Below, piece after piece: positions 51,443 through 63,674 of a stretch of DNA of 64,000 nucleotides; position 1 is the stretch's first letter, and each line of letters begins with the position of its first letter. The notes under the pieces were generated by a model, which was given only the letters and a program-made list of their open reading frames with translations, searched no databases and was not told where the DNA came from. This stretch comes from Pseudofabraea citricarpa (lineage: Eukaryota; Ascomycota; Leotiomycetes; Helotiales; Dermateaceae): NCBI GenBank assembly GCA_029641185.1, contig JAPWGK010000008.1, forward strand, positions 1,426,001-1,490,000, given 5' to 3'. Position numbers and translations under genes: made by a program.

Positions 51443-51599
51443 TTACTTTATATACGAATTATATTATATTAATCTAAAAAGACGATTTTCCTTTAAAATT
51501 CTTTATACTAAATTTTTATAATATTATTACTTATTAGGTATATTCTCTAAAGCTTAAAAGATTAACTTAAGTAAAAGAGGCGTTTATTATAAAAGCTTA

Positions 51600-54063
51600 T
51601 ATTATAAGCCTCTTTTTTAAGTTATTATAGGATACTAAAGTATTAGAAGTAACTTAGTCTAATTATAAATATCTAATTATTATTAAATAAAATCTAAGTA
51701 TACTCTTAACTTTATTATTATTTATAAAACTTACTAATTATATAATAATTATAATTATATAAGAAGGTAAGAAAGAACTTAATTAAGTTATATTAGTAAG
51801 ATTTTATTTTATAAATAAAAAGAAAATATTATATATTTTATAATAATTATATAAATATAATCCTAAGTATAATAATATTTCTATTAATTATTTAATACTA
51901 GATTCCTAGGATTTAAAACTATTTATTCCTATAAAAATTAGATAATTAGTAGTTAAAGATAAAATATTTTATAAAGATTTACTTACTTAAGAGAGATATA
52001 TAATAAGTTTTTAAAGTAATATTTATTAAAATAAATTAGATATATAATTAAATAAGATTAATCCTAGAATTATTATATCTTCCTTTTATTTATTAGAAAC
52101 TTATAATATAAAGCTAAATATAATTAATATACTCTTTATTACTCTTAATAATATTCGAGTTAAACTTATAATCAAGTTATAAAAACCTAGATATTTAAAA
52201 GAAGCTAATAATTATATTTTCTTTAATAATAATTCTAATAATTTATAAGAGCCTTCTAATAATTTATTATTCTTCGTATTAAATATTTAATATTACTAGT
52301 ATATTAGAGTAAATCTTATAAATTTATATATAAATATAAATATCTTTCCGACTACTTATTATCTAACTTTATTTCCTTATAAGATTAAAGGTTATTTTAG
52401 TAATAGAAATAAATTAAGGTTAAGACTTATTTCTCTTAAAGCCTTTATAAAATAATATATAAATTATTATAGCTAAAAGTAAGTTATATTAGTCTTACTA
52501 CTAGTTTTAATTATATTAACTTATAATAGATTTAATTATAATATAACCTTTATATTCTTTTTTTATAATTATATTCTTATATATATTATATCTTATAATA
52601 ACTTAATTTAAATTAAGAAAAAATACTAGTAAGATATAAAATCTAATTTAAAATAACTTTTAATATTTAAATTAAAAGAGGCTATTATAATATTTAATTA
52701 GAAAGATTAAGTAAATAATCTGATTCTAAAAAGATTAATTAATAATATAAAAGTAATCTTATCTTTTAATCCTAAGTTATAAGATAAAAAGTAATATATA
52801 AGATAACTAATATTTACTAAGCTTATTTAATATAATATTCCTAGAATATAATTTATTATTAATCCCTTAAATTTAGATAATTCGCTAGTATTTATTATTA
52901 CTAGAATAAATCTTTCTTTATTAGATAATTTAAGAGATATATAAGTACGTCTTAAAACACTTATTATAAAAGATCTTATTATTCTTACTAAGTTTTTTAA
53001 TCTTATTATTTAATACTTTTTTAAAGAGTTATTAAAAGTTAGCTTAAATAAACTTAGGATTCTTAGGAAGGTTTCCTTTTATTTTAATATTATTAAATTA
53101 ATTAAACGAATAATATTATATATATATAGTTTTACTTAGCTTACTAGGAATTTATCTTTTTATAAATTATCTTAGTAGATTTAAGAAGATTTATAATATT
53201 AAAAACGTATTCTTAAGTTTATTAACTTAATTATTATAATTATTCTTAATTAGAAAATAATAAATCCTAAGTAAAAGCTTAATCTTACTAGGTTATATTT
53301 AAAAGTTCTTTCTAAAAATTCCTTTATTATTAACTTTATTATTATTATATATAAGGATACGAATAATATTATAATATACTTTTAAACTTATAATTATACT
53401 TTTATATACTTCTTAAAAAAAGTATAATAAGTAAGAGAAATTAAAAATAATATATTTTAAGAGGATAAAAAATAACTATAAAAATATATAATTATTTTAT
53501 ATTAGTTTTATCTTCTAAAACTATCTTATAAGGAAACTTATATTATAAAGTTTAAAAATATTAAAATCTATTATTTTATAGTAGATATATTAATTAATAA
53601 GTTTAATCTTATAATCTTATTTATATTATATTATAATATAAATATTACCTTTATAAGGTTATTTATAAAAATCCTATTAGTAATCTATTATATTACTAAT
53701 TATATAATAAAAACAAAAGTATTAATAGTTATATTTATAACTTTACTTATAATAATAAAAGTTTTAAGAGATTAAATTTTATTAAATAAGTAAGATACTT
53801 AATTCCTTTAAATAAATAAGCTTTAAAACTTAGTATATAATTAGTTTACTAGTTATATTAAAATAAGAGGACCTTTTATAATCGCTTTTTTAAGAGATAA
53901 TACTTAATATTATTATCTAAAGTTAGATCGTATAATCTCTCTTAATACTTAATAATTAAAATTATATACTTAGTAGGCTTTCTTAGCTAAGAAAGAAATA
54001 TTATTAGTAACTTAGTATAAAGATTAAAATAATAATAAGTAATATTAGATATATATCTTTAAT
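51600..54063 (+). pseudogene. Helitron Rep (HUH nuclease) region
   Basis: The plus strand reads LILKRLINNIKVILSFNPKL (52,721-52,780), the region before the Helitron-like N domain, then IPRIQFIINPLNLDNSLVF (52,842-52,898), matching the LPxxxFTxNPxDxxxPxV signature. KDLIILTKFFNLIIQYFFKE (about 52,970-53,030) corresponds to the DPxxxAxFFxxxVxxFxxxx segment. KVSFYFNIIKLIKRIILYIYSFTQL (split around 53,070-53,140) corresponds to the GxxxYYGxxExQGRGxxHxHxLxWL segment; here the HUH histidines are now tyrosines (codons 53,119-53,127). The frame holds to about 54,063 (RGPFIIAFLRDN near 53,866). The domain nicked and joined DNA ends in rolling-circle transposition. Start unknown. Confidence 0.85.
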
Positions 54064-56690
54064 TGAAAAAGTATAATTATTTATTAAAATTACTTATCTT
54101 AAGAGCCTTAGTTATACTTCCTTTATTTATATAAGTATACTTCTTATATTAGTTATATTCTAAGAGAAAAGTCGGAAAACGTATATTCTTTTATTATTTT
54201 AATATTTTATATTTATTATATATCTTATATATTTAGATTAATACTAAAAGTCTTTTAATAATTAATATATTATCTCTTCTTAGATCTTTCTTTAATTATA
54301 ATAATAAAATATAAATTTAGATATTAACTAATAAATTAGAAGATAATATCTACTTAGTTCTCTTAAGTCTTTTTATTTTATAAGATCGATTAATTATCTT
54401 TTATTAGGATATCTTAGATAATAATTAAATCTATCTTTTACTAAACTTATAAGCTAAGATATTTGTTTCCTTTTTATTATATTTATTAAGATTTACTAAA
54501 AATATAACTCTTTTAAATAAAAATAAGAAAGAGATAGATAAAGATTATTATAAGAGAGATACTAAGATTAAAGAATATAAAGATTATATATTTAATAATA
54601 AAAGTTATATTAATAATAAGTCGGCTTTTAAGATCTAGAACGATTAAGAAATAAAAGATTAATATTAAGTAAAAATAATAAGAGATCTTTTATAAGAATA
54701 AAAAATTATAAATATTATTACTCTTAAAGTTAGAAATATTCCTAGAGATAATTAATTTCTTAACTAATAATAATCTAATAATAATATTAATAAATTCTTT
54801 TTATTAGCCGATTATATATATCTTACTTTTTCTAAAGATATTTAATTACTTTAAAAAGATTAAAGATACTTAAGATCGTAGCTTTAGCTAATAATTAAAA
54901 AGAGCTTTATAATATAAAAACTATAATATCTACTAGTATTAGTTTTAAGGCTAAACTTAGAGAGTCTTAAGATCTTTTTATATCTATTACTTATTTATAA
55001 ACTTAATAGTAAGATAATTAAAGTATTAATAATTTATATAAGCTAATATTTCTTAAGTTTTAATTAAATAAAAAATAAAGAAAACTTTATTAAACTTAGC
55101 TAAGTTATATCTTATATATAAAAGTATAAGTTATATGCTTCTTAGATTAGCTCTTATAATATATTAGTAGCTAAGATAAAGTTAAGAAAATTTACTTAAT
55201 TAAGATATTTTTATATAATCTTAAGATTATTAGCTAGTATAATAAAGTTATTCTTTATATAATAACTAGTATAACTACTATAAATATTAGTAAATCTATA
55301 TATTATATAACCCTTAGGCTTAGTAGTCTTAATAGTAGTTAAGTAAATATTAATAAGATATTATAAGTAATATATTAAAAGATTCTTAGAAAGAGAATTA
55401 TAATTATAAATAAAATAAATATACTCTTAAAAAAAGATCTCGCTTAGATTAATATAAAATATAAAATATTATAAAATATAAATACGTCTTTTAATATTAT
55501 TTTTAGGGGTTTACTTATAATTATTCTCTTTAGGAACTTTATATAATTCGAATTTATATTAGGAAATATACTTTAGAATAAATTATAAGTATAAGTAGAT
55601 AATTAAGAAAAGCTTACTTAAGAGTTTTAGCTTTAGTTTAACTAGATTATATTTCTTATAAAATAAATACGATAAGTAAAAGACCTTAAATTTTAAGTTC
55701 TCTTAACTTAAATATATATTTTAACTCTTACTACTAATAATATTAATCTCCTTAATAATTATATAATAAAGGAATATATAATATATAATAATAAGATCCC
55801 TAATTTTATAATCTTATAATAAAATATTAAATATTAAATCTAAAATCGTAAAAAGTTTTATAAGTTTATATATAATAAAAGCGAGAAAATCTTCTTATTT
55901 CTTATAAAAACTAAACTATTAAACGTAAATAAAAGAAATAATATAATTTATTAATAAATACTTTAAGTAAAAGAGAAAAGATAATAAAAAGGTTCTAGCT
56001 TCTTATAATATTATAAAAAGATACTTATAATCTTTCTTAATAACTAGATAATAAATCTTAAGTTTATAAATAAAACTATTAGTATAATAAAAGAAATTAT
56101 TCTTAAGAAAAGTTTTAATAATATATATCTCTTTTTATCTAATCTTTTTATTAACTTAGGCCGATTAATTTATTAGATATCTCTTAATAATATATATATT
56201 TTATATAATAAATTATTCTCTTATTTATTATTTAAACTAAAAGATTTTTCTATTAAATATTCGTTTCCTAATATTAAGCTAGGCTTAATATTAATCTTTT
56301 TATTTTAAGGCTTAATAATATATTCGTCTATTACCTAGGGTAAATCTTTTACTTAGGTTTAGATTCTTATATTTATAGCTTTTATAATTATAAATTATAA
56401 ATCCTAAGGTTTTATATATTTATATATTATTATTAATATTAAGCTAAGACTAAGGATATTAGTATATTAAAAATAAATATTATTAAATATTTAGCTTAGG
56501 CGAATTAAATTACTTAAAAGTATTTAGCTTAAAAAGTAAATTACTTTTAATAATATTATTACTAAGCTAAAATCTAATCTTTTATATAAACTTAAGAGAT
56601 TAATAGTCTTAAAAGACTAGTAGGAAACCTTAGAATTTTATTAGTATTTTTTTAGATAATAAAATAATATTAAGAAATAATATAATTAAA
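54064..56690 (+). pseudogene. Helitron Pif1-type helicase region
   Basis: From about 55,140 one plus frame shows the Pif1 motifs in order. The Walker A region reads DKVKKIYLI (55,175-55,201), apparently from GGVGKTHLI. Motif Ia reads TSITTINISKSIYYITLRL (55,265-55,321), from the TGVAAxNIGGxTIHxxLxL pattern. The Walker B region reads IIINKIN (near 55,399), from IIIDEIS. FNIIFRGLLIIILFRNFIQF (55,487-55,546) corresponds to the FGGxxxxxxGDFxQ motif, and FNQIIFLIKQIRQQ near 55,630 corresponds to FxxxxxLTxxxRQ. The Lys of Walker A is kept, but flanking Gly and Walker B Asp/Glu are lost. The linker 54,064-55,140 is weakly readable. The C-terminus is cut by, or ends at, the gypsy insertion. Confidence 0.87.
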
Positions 56691-56694
56691 GTAT

Positions 56695-56699
56695 ATTTA
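56695..56699. repeat. Target-site duplication of the gypsy element, left
   Basis: ATTTA directly precedes the left LTR and recurs at 63,861-63,865 directly after the right LTR, the 5-bp length typical of Ty3/gypsy integration. Confidence 0.8.
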
Positions 56700-56885
56700 T
56701 ATAAGGGTAATTATAAGTAAAATATTATAGTATTATAATATAATTTATTTCTAAGGAGAGAAGAGGAATTTACCCTTAAAATATATATATAAGCCGGACG
56801 TAGCCTAATTACTAGATAGTATTATAATAATAACACGTATATTAGCTAACTAATTAGTTAGGTGATAAAACTATTATTATAATTA
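56700..56885 (-). repeat. Gypsy 3' LTR (left copy)
   Basis: 186 bp, colinear with 63,675-63,860. Both contain the surviving CACG in TAACACGTAT and the block AGCTAACTAATTAGTTAGGT. The inner edge abuts a clear polypurine tract on the minus strand, which fixes this end and the element orientation. Confidence 0.95.
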
Positions 56886-56896
56886 TCTCTCCTCTT
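56886..56896 (-). promoter_or_regulatory. Polypurine tract of the gypsy element
   Basis: The minus strand reads AAGAGGAGAGA immediately before the 3' LTR. This is the expected primer site for plus-strand DNA synthesis. It has no CpA/TpG and so escaped RIP. Confidence 0.85.
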
Positions 56897-58500
56897 ATAA
56901 TCGAGTCCTTATAACCTTATTTGATAGGTTTACTCTTAGGTAATATATAAGAAATACGCGAGTCTAATATAATATCTTCTATTAGAAATTTAATAATCTA
57001 TAAATCTTTCATTTAGTTATTTTTTATAAGTCCTCTTATATAAATCTATTAAATTATCCTAGTAAGATATTTACTCTAATACTATAATTTATATATTCTT
57101 AATCTTATACTATAGAAACGTGCTAGTAAAAGATCTCTCTTTATAAATATAAATATCTCCTACTTTTCTTATTTTCTTTCTCTTTCCTCTATAAATATTT
57201 ATAATAGCTTCCTCTAATAATAAAATCGAATTCTTATTCCTTATATTTTTTTCTTATTATATCTATAATATTTCTAATACTAACTATTACCTTTAGTAAT
57301 ATAAATATATAATAAGAAGCTTTTACCCTATTAGCTATTATATTTTTATAATAATTCTCGTATAATATTCCTTTAGATCTTATACGTACGATTTATATAT
57401 ATTATATAATTCGCCTTTTAAAGTTTATTAATCTTATAAAATATATCTAGTTTAACCCTAAGTCTAGTTCTTATAATTATTATTATTATATTAGCAAATA
57501 AAAGTATATTCTAGTAAATAGTTACTCTTAATTCGTCCTTAATTTACTCTAGATTTACTATTAACTTCTATAGGTTTCTCCTAGAATAATTAGTTTAGTT
57601 CGTATTATCCTAAGTCTTATTATTAAATATAAGAAAAATCCGACCCTTATTTTCTATAAAGTTATATAAAATATTACTATTAATCTTATTAGCTAAAAGA
57701 AATCTATAGAGAAAACTACTCCTAAGACTAAATTAGAGATAGCTTATATAATTCTCCTTAAAACGTAAGAAATAAACTATTTTTTACGTCTTTTTATTAT
57801 AAGTTCTTATCTTATCTCTAGTAAAATTATAACTAATTTATATTAAGGCTAATACGAATCTAGACTTAACTACTAAAGTAAAAGGTTTTTCTATTATTTT
57901 TAAGTGCGAATTTTTAGAAAAACTTAAGTTTATTATTATCTCTTATAAGAGATATAAGCTTATAAAATTACTAATAATAAAAGAACGTTTTAAGTTTAAG
58001 ATAAACTAAGATCCTTAGGATAAAATTAAGTAGAAAATTACTAAGGAACTTAGTATAAAAATAAATCGGGGTATATTAGAATAACTTATAACTAAAAATA
58101 TAAAGGTTACTAATATTATAAAAGAAACTTAAACTTAAGAAACCTTAAGTTAAAAGAATATATTATATTTCCGTATATTTTCTATAGTATTTTTAGGATA
58201 AGATACTTAGGAGTTTAGGTTTTTTAGCTTTAAGTTTCTCTAATAAAATAAAACTTTTCTTTACTTTATATATTATTATTTACTAAAATTAATCTAATAT
58301 TATAACTCGTACTCGTATTAAGTTTCTTATTATAATTATATCTTAAGTTTATTATTTTATTAGTATAAGTTTTAAGATTTTATACGTTTTATAGGGTCTT
58401 ATTAGGAGTTTACTATAAATATAATACGGATTTATTATAGCTTCTTATTAGATAAGATTTTTATATTAAAGTTTATTTCTCTTAATAATAATACTTATAT
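56897..58500. other. Unexplained segment between chromodomain and 3' LTR
   Basis: About 1.6 kb inside the gypsy element is beyond the usual end of pol. Both strands read as moderately open with TAA/TAG stops: for example KTTPKTKLEIAYIILLK on plus near 57,710, and an open reading on minus around 57,900-58,150. I recognise no domain. It may be a long 3' untranslated region, an envelope-like or accessory ORF, or captured DNA. Confidence 0.45.
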
Positions 58501-58539
58501 CTTACGTTTTCTCTTTAATCTAGCTATAATTAGTTCCTA

Positions 58540-58900
58540 TATTATACTAAGATATTTAATTATTAATTTATTAGCGTTTATTATATTCTTTATAAGTTCC
58601 TAAGTATTATCTATTATAAAATAATTCTTCTACTAGACTAGGTACTCTCGCTCTTTTTTTATTTCCTAATAAGTAAATACTAACTTAACTTTTTATTTCT
58701 TATAACTATTAATATTATAAGGTTCTAGGTTTATAATAATATTATTTCGATTATTATATAATTCTAATAATAAAATATAAAATATATTATATATTTATAA
58801 TCTTTTTAGGAGCTCTAACTAATAAGCTTATATATATATACTAATTACTTCTAGGATTTTAAACGGTCCCTAGTACTTATTAGTAAGTTTCTTATTAAGC
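58540..58900 (-). pseudogene. Gypsy integrase C-terminus (GPY/F-like) and chromodomain
   Basis: The minus strand reads NKKLTNKYQGPFKILEV (about 58,850-58,900, the KLxxxxxGPFxI module), then YNIFYILLLELYNN near 58,750-58,790 (HxVFHVSLLxPY). It continues KVKLVFTYQEIKKEREYLVQ, QKNYFIIDNTQELIKNIINA and NKLIIKY between 58,692 and 58,560. The last part follows the chromodomain pattern EVExILDxRxxxxxxxYLVxWxGYxxxxNTWEPxxNL. Former Trp codons are TAG/TAA. Chromodomains bind methylated histone H3 and steer integration. It shares the frame of RT and integrase. Confidence 0.88.
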
Positions 58901-59129
58901 CTTAGTTACTAGATATTTTTTATTAATAATATTACTTGTTACCTAATAGTAAACTTTATAGGTTTATACTTTTAGTTATAATACTTCTTTTATCTTAATA
59001 TTATAACTTTAAGTTAGGTTTTAAGCTTATTTTATTTAGTCTTAATTTCCTTAATTCTTTTTTTTATAATATATATTATCTCCCTATTTATAATAATATC
59101 TCTAATATTTATTCCTAGTATTAGTTCGA

Positions 59130-60090
59130 ATTCGTATAAGGTTTAAAAGGGGGATAATCTTATACTCTTATATTTTATATTATTATAAGTATATTTAGTA
59201 AGAGTAAGTTTCGAAGCCTAATTAGTTTATCTAAAGTTATAATAAATATATAAGTATTACTCTAGTATTTAGTTTTATCTTTTTATTTAATTATTAGTTT
59301 ATAGATAGAAAATGATACTAAGCTAGTATTAGACCTATAAGTAAAATATAATAACGCCCTAGAACTTGCTAGTAAATTATAAGCTATAATCGGAGGTTAT
59401 ACCTTTAGGAGTCTTAAAATCTTTCTAGATTTAAGAAATAAAAATCTCTACTAGCTCTAGTATATTAATCTTTTTTATAATAGGAATATACTAGATTATC
59501 TTTAAGAATTTATTAATAACTACTAGTATTAAGTTATATATATACTCTTATTATTTACTAGAGGGTAGCCTAGTAATAAAATTTATTATAATCTCTTATT
59601 ATAATTTAGTTAGAACTAAGAGTAATATAAGCTTATTATATAAGTAATATCACCTTAATTTTATCTGTTAGTATATCTTATAGGTTTATATATAGTTTTT
59701 TATATTATATTATAAGCCTTACTAGAAGTATAACTTATATATTAGCTCTAATATTCTTTTAAACCTAAAATACCTAGTATATAAGTTATTATAATATATT
59801 ATAAGAATTTCGGCCTAGATAATAGCTTCTACTAGTATATAAATATATTAGTTATAATAAAGTAACTCCTTAGGGTTTATCTCTTATTTAACTTTCTTTA
59901 CCTTAGTATTAGCCCCCTTAGGTAATAATTTAAAATATTTCTTAGTAATAAAGGAGTTAACCTTTTATAACTAAAGAAGAATATCTTATATTATTTCTAT
60001 TAATAGACTATATATTATTTCGAAATAAAATACCTTATTAGTAACTACTTATAATATATATTATTTATAACTAATAATACTAATAGTAGG
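59130..60090 (-). pseudogene. Gypsy integrase
   Basis: Minus-strand motifs in order are as follows. YYNNLYTRYFRFKRILELIY (about 59,750-59,810) and a YxxTYKIYQQIKLR stretch near 59,670 are the HHCC zinc region with Cys changed to Tyr. EIIINFITRLPSSK lies near 59,580 (the MDFIxxLPxS motif with the catalytic Asp now Asn). TSDYSLQFTSKFQG (59,356-59,395) corresponds to TSDRGxQFTSxFW. FYLQTNNQIKRQNQILEQYL (about 59,265-59,325) corresponds to YHPQTDGQTERxNxxLExYL. The assignment to Ty3/gypsy integrase is secure. Activity is lost through RIP. Confidence 0.93.
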
Positions 60091-60359
60091 CTTAAGATAC
60101 TTTATAATAATATCTCTATTATAATTTTATATTAGCTCTCTTATTAGAGAGTTAAAATTATCTTTTAACCCTAATATCTTATTAGTTTTAGGTTACCTAA
60201 GCCCTAAGTTTTCTTACTAATACTAGAGATTCCTTATAATTACTTTAATAATACCTTAAGTTATATATTATAATTTTATATATAAGAATAATAATATTTC
60301 TACTTTTTACTTTACCTCTTTAATTATTAACTTATAATTAAGCTTTTATAATAAACTAT

Positions 60360-60830
60360 CTGCTAGGTTAGTTTTATCTAGCTTATATTCTAATATAAAA
60401 TCGTACTAGGCTAGCTTTTTAGCTTAGTAGCTTTAACATCTATTTAATATTCTCTTAGTTATAAAATATTTAAGGTTATTATAATCGGTTTATATTATTA
60501 TTATCTTAGGAGTATTATAAAGATAATAGTTTTATTACTTAAAACCTAAAACTACTACTAGTAACTTAGTATTATAAGTTTTATAATTAGATTTAACTAA
60601 AGAGAACTTATAAGAATAAAAAGTAATTAAATATTATTTTCTATTATAAAATAATTATATTAATATACTAGTAATAGTTATTCCTAATATATTAGTTTTT
60701 ATTTTAATTAATAAAGTAAGATTAAAATACCTTAGTATTAGAGCTACTAGGAATTTAGCTTTAAGAGTTTTAAAAGCCTAGTATACTTAAATTATTATTT
60801 TAAAAGGCCCTATTAACTTCTTTAGGAGAT
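60360..60830 (-). pseudogene. Gypsy RNase H
   Basis: The minus strand reads LKAKFLVALILRYFNLTLLI (about 60,710-60,770), then ITFYSYKFSLVKSNYKTYNT near 60,600, corresponding to the PIxFxSRKxxPxExNYxxxxxE signature. It continues KLLVVVLGFKQQNYYLYNT near 60,550 and TDYNNLKYFITKRILN (60,444-60,489), the TDHxNLxYFMTxxxLNRRQ motif. It ends with YDFILEYKLDKTNLADSLL near 60,370-60,420, matching FDFxIxYxPGxxNxxADxLSR. One frame with RT, integrase and chromodomain. Confidence 0.94.
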
Positions 60831-60899
60831 TAAATAACTCCTAGGTTATCCTTAAATATATTATAATAAAACGCTAGTAGAAATTAGTAAACCTTAAAA

Positions 60900-61520
60900 A
60901 TACTTATATATCTTTAATATTATAAGAGGTAGGTTATTCTTTAATTACCCTAATACGCTTTAGATTTATAATAATTTTATAGGTATTTATAATATAACCT
61001 AGGAATTTTATATTATTAGTATTAAATTTATATTTTTTAAGGTTAATATAAAGTTAATAGGTTTATAAGCGATCTAGGATCTCTTTTATTATAAATTTAT
61101 ACTAATTTAGGTCTTCTAAAAATATTAGGATATTATTAAGGTAAATTATATATATTATATTAATTAGCTCTAAGAGAGCCTAGTTAATATATACTTAGAA
61201 TATAATAGATACGTTTAATAATCTAAATAATATAATCGTATATTCGAAATACTTATACTAGGTTTAGAAAGCTATTTTTTATTTGTCTTTAGATTATATT
61301 TGAATCTAATAATATATATCTTTTAGATTAAGTTTTATAAATAACTTTATATAATATAATTTATTAAGGGTTTCTCTAATTAGTAGTAAGAGAATACGAT
61401 TTTTAATAGTTACTTAATTTAGCCTTTTATAATTTATATAAAGTTAAAGTCTTTTATTCTTTTTAGGAACAAATATAATTAGGGCTCCTACTAGGCTAGT
61501 CGAGCGCTAAATCTAACCTT
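60900..61520 (-). pseudogene. Gypsy reverse transcriptase
   Basis: The minus strand reads SSSLVGALIIFVPKKNKRL (61,445-61,505), then YINYKRLNQVTIKNR (about 61,390-61,440), the VDYRxLNxxTxxxxYPLP region. FIKLNLKDIYYQIQI lies near 61,310, matching FTxLDLxxAYHxIxI. YKYFEYTIILFRLLNVSIIF lies near 61,200-61,260, matching GxFEYxVMPFGLxNAPATF. IIYLNNILIFLEDLN follows at about 61,110-61,150, where the catalytic YLDD has become YLNN (61,129-61,143). The family is beyond doubt and the enzyme is inactive. Confidence 0.96.
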
Positions 61521-61529
61521 AGATTATAA

Positions 61530-63670
61530 TAATATTAAGGTACTCTTATAATATCTTAAGTTCTAGTTCTAAAAATATATAAATAAACTCTTATAATAGT
61601 TTCTTATCTTCTATTAGGTCGATCTTATACTTTATAAGGTAATATTATAAGAGTATAAAAGTAGTTGTATTATTAAAAATATTATTATATTTACTATAGG
61701 CTAGGGGTATTATAGGTAGTTACGCTTATATAAGCGTCTTAATCCTCTTATAATAAAGTATTAGTATTATTATAAGATAACTTATAAGTACCTCTTATTA
61801 TAAGAACTTAGTAAATTTTAAGATAATAATAATCTAAATAATACCTAGCTTCTAATATAACTAGATTCCCTTAGCCTAGTTAATTTATAAGTTTATTATA
61901 ACTAATTATAGATATCCTAGAATAATATTAATTTTAGGAAGGTTAAAGTTATAGGCTATAAAGTATTACTAGTATATAATTATATCGTCTTTATTATTAG
62001 TAGTTCTAATATTAATCTTATAGTTATTATAAGTTTAAATTTCCTAACTATTAATAATAGCTAGCTTCTTATCTTTATTATTTGTTAGTATTTATTTATA
62101 CTTAATAGTAAGACTCTATTATATATAATTTACCTTAGCCCTATTATTAATAAGAGTTTATTTTATCCTCTAGTTTCTATTAGTATTAGTAATCTAGATA
62201 AGAATAATTAGTCTTTAGTATATTAGATATTATATTAAGCTTATATAAAGTAGTATTATATTACCCCTAAGACTTAATCTTTTCCTTAGCCTAATCGTTT
62301 TAGGTAGTTAAGTTAGGTATAACTTTCTTAATTATACTTATAATATCTTATTATTAAGTTTCTCTTTAGCTTTATATAAGCCTAAGCTAAATACTTAATC
62401 TTATTATAATTCTAGTAGATCCTTAAGTTAATACTAGTAATAAACGTATTATTTATTTTATAAGTAGATATTACTCTCTTATTATTATTATTATACTAGT
62501 TACTTTATCTAGTATAATTTTAGTTAGGTCGATTCTTATACGAGTTCTTACTAGAGTAATTATAACTAAGTAGTTTATTATTAGATTACCCTAAAGAGAG
62601 TTTTTAGGTATTCTTAATTCGGGTTACTAATTATATAAGTCTAATACGAGTTTAAGGCGTTTTATTATATATAATTATACTTATTTTAAGTTCTAATATT
62701 AACTTACTATAAAGTATATTCTTCTTATTATAATTATTAGTAATAACTAATTCTAATTTTAAACTATTAAGGTAGCTAGTAAATTTATTAATAAATTACC
62801 TAGATCTCTACTAGGCCCGCTTATATTTATTAGTAATATTAAAAGTATAATTACTCTTATCTTATATAAAGTCGAATATTTATTTCTTAAAGCTTTCTTA
62901 GTCGAGTATTTTAATACTTATATATTAATTAAGTCGTTTCTACTTTACTACTAAGGCTTTTATAAATATTATTATATAGTAATTAATTCGTATTATATTA
63001 TTAATAAATTAGTTGCTATTATTAATTCTAAACTAAAGTTTTATAGTACTTATAAAGGATTATATTTCCTAAAGGCTTTTACCTTTATAAGTAGGAAGAT
63101 CCTAAAGCTTAATTAATAATCTCTTATTATACTTTTATAGGTATTTCTTTTCTTTCTTCTTATCTTTTATCTTATTAAGTATTCTTTTATAAGTATTATT
63201 ACTCTAAGGTTAAATAAATACTAGTATCTTTCTTATTAGGAGACTTCTTCTCTTATTTATATTACTAAGTAGCCCCCTAAGCTTAGTATCTAAGTATTAT
63301 TACTCTTCTTCTAAATATTATAATTCTTTTATCCTCTTTTCTATAGCTTCCTTTTTCACTTTAATTATAATAAGAGCCTTACGTTTTTGTTTCGTATTTA
63401 CCTTAGTAGTATTAATTTATTATATTAATTCTATAGTCTTCTTATCTTTATTATTACTAGTAGATAAAACTAGGGTAAGGTTATTATTACTTTAGTTTCG
63501 TTCTCTTTCCTTCTTATTACTCGGGTTAATTAATTAAAAATAAGTAATAGCTTAAGATTAGGTAGCTAAGCTATTAACTTTACTTTATAATATTATTTCG
63601 ATTTTAAATTAATTTCGTATTAAGTTCGTATAATTATAATAGGTTATTCTCCTAAGAGATAAAGAGATAA
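61530..63670 (-). pseudogene. Gypsy gag and protease region
   Basis: By position, between RT and the 5' LTR, this should encode Gag, the nucleocapsid knuckle and the aspartic protease. The minus strand is peptide-like but low in landmarks; I could not confirm the CCHC or protease motifs. The sequence next to the 5' LTR on the minus strand, TTTTTTATCTCTTTATCTC, is where the primer-binding site should be. It does not resemble a TGG-starting tRNA complement. Confidence 0.5.
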
Positions 63671-63674
63671 AAAA

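Larger units (their letters stand above)
51443..56699 (+). mobile_element. Helitron (rolling-circle transposon) remnant
   Basis: The plus strand carries a Helitron Rep nuclease followed by a Pif1-family helicase, the diagnostic pairing of Helitrons. The copia element abuts the left side and the gypsy element the right side, so both insertions may lie inside or at the edge of the Helitron. The true ends (5' TC and 3' CTRR with a hairpin) cannot be located: the 3' CTRR is too short to find and the hairpin is blurred by RIP. Rep and helicase motifs are in different frames (1 and 2 modulo 3), implying an intron or a frameshift between about 54,060 and 55,140. Confidence 0.85.
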
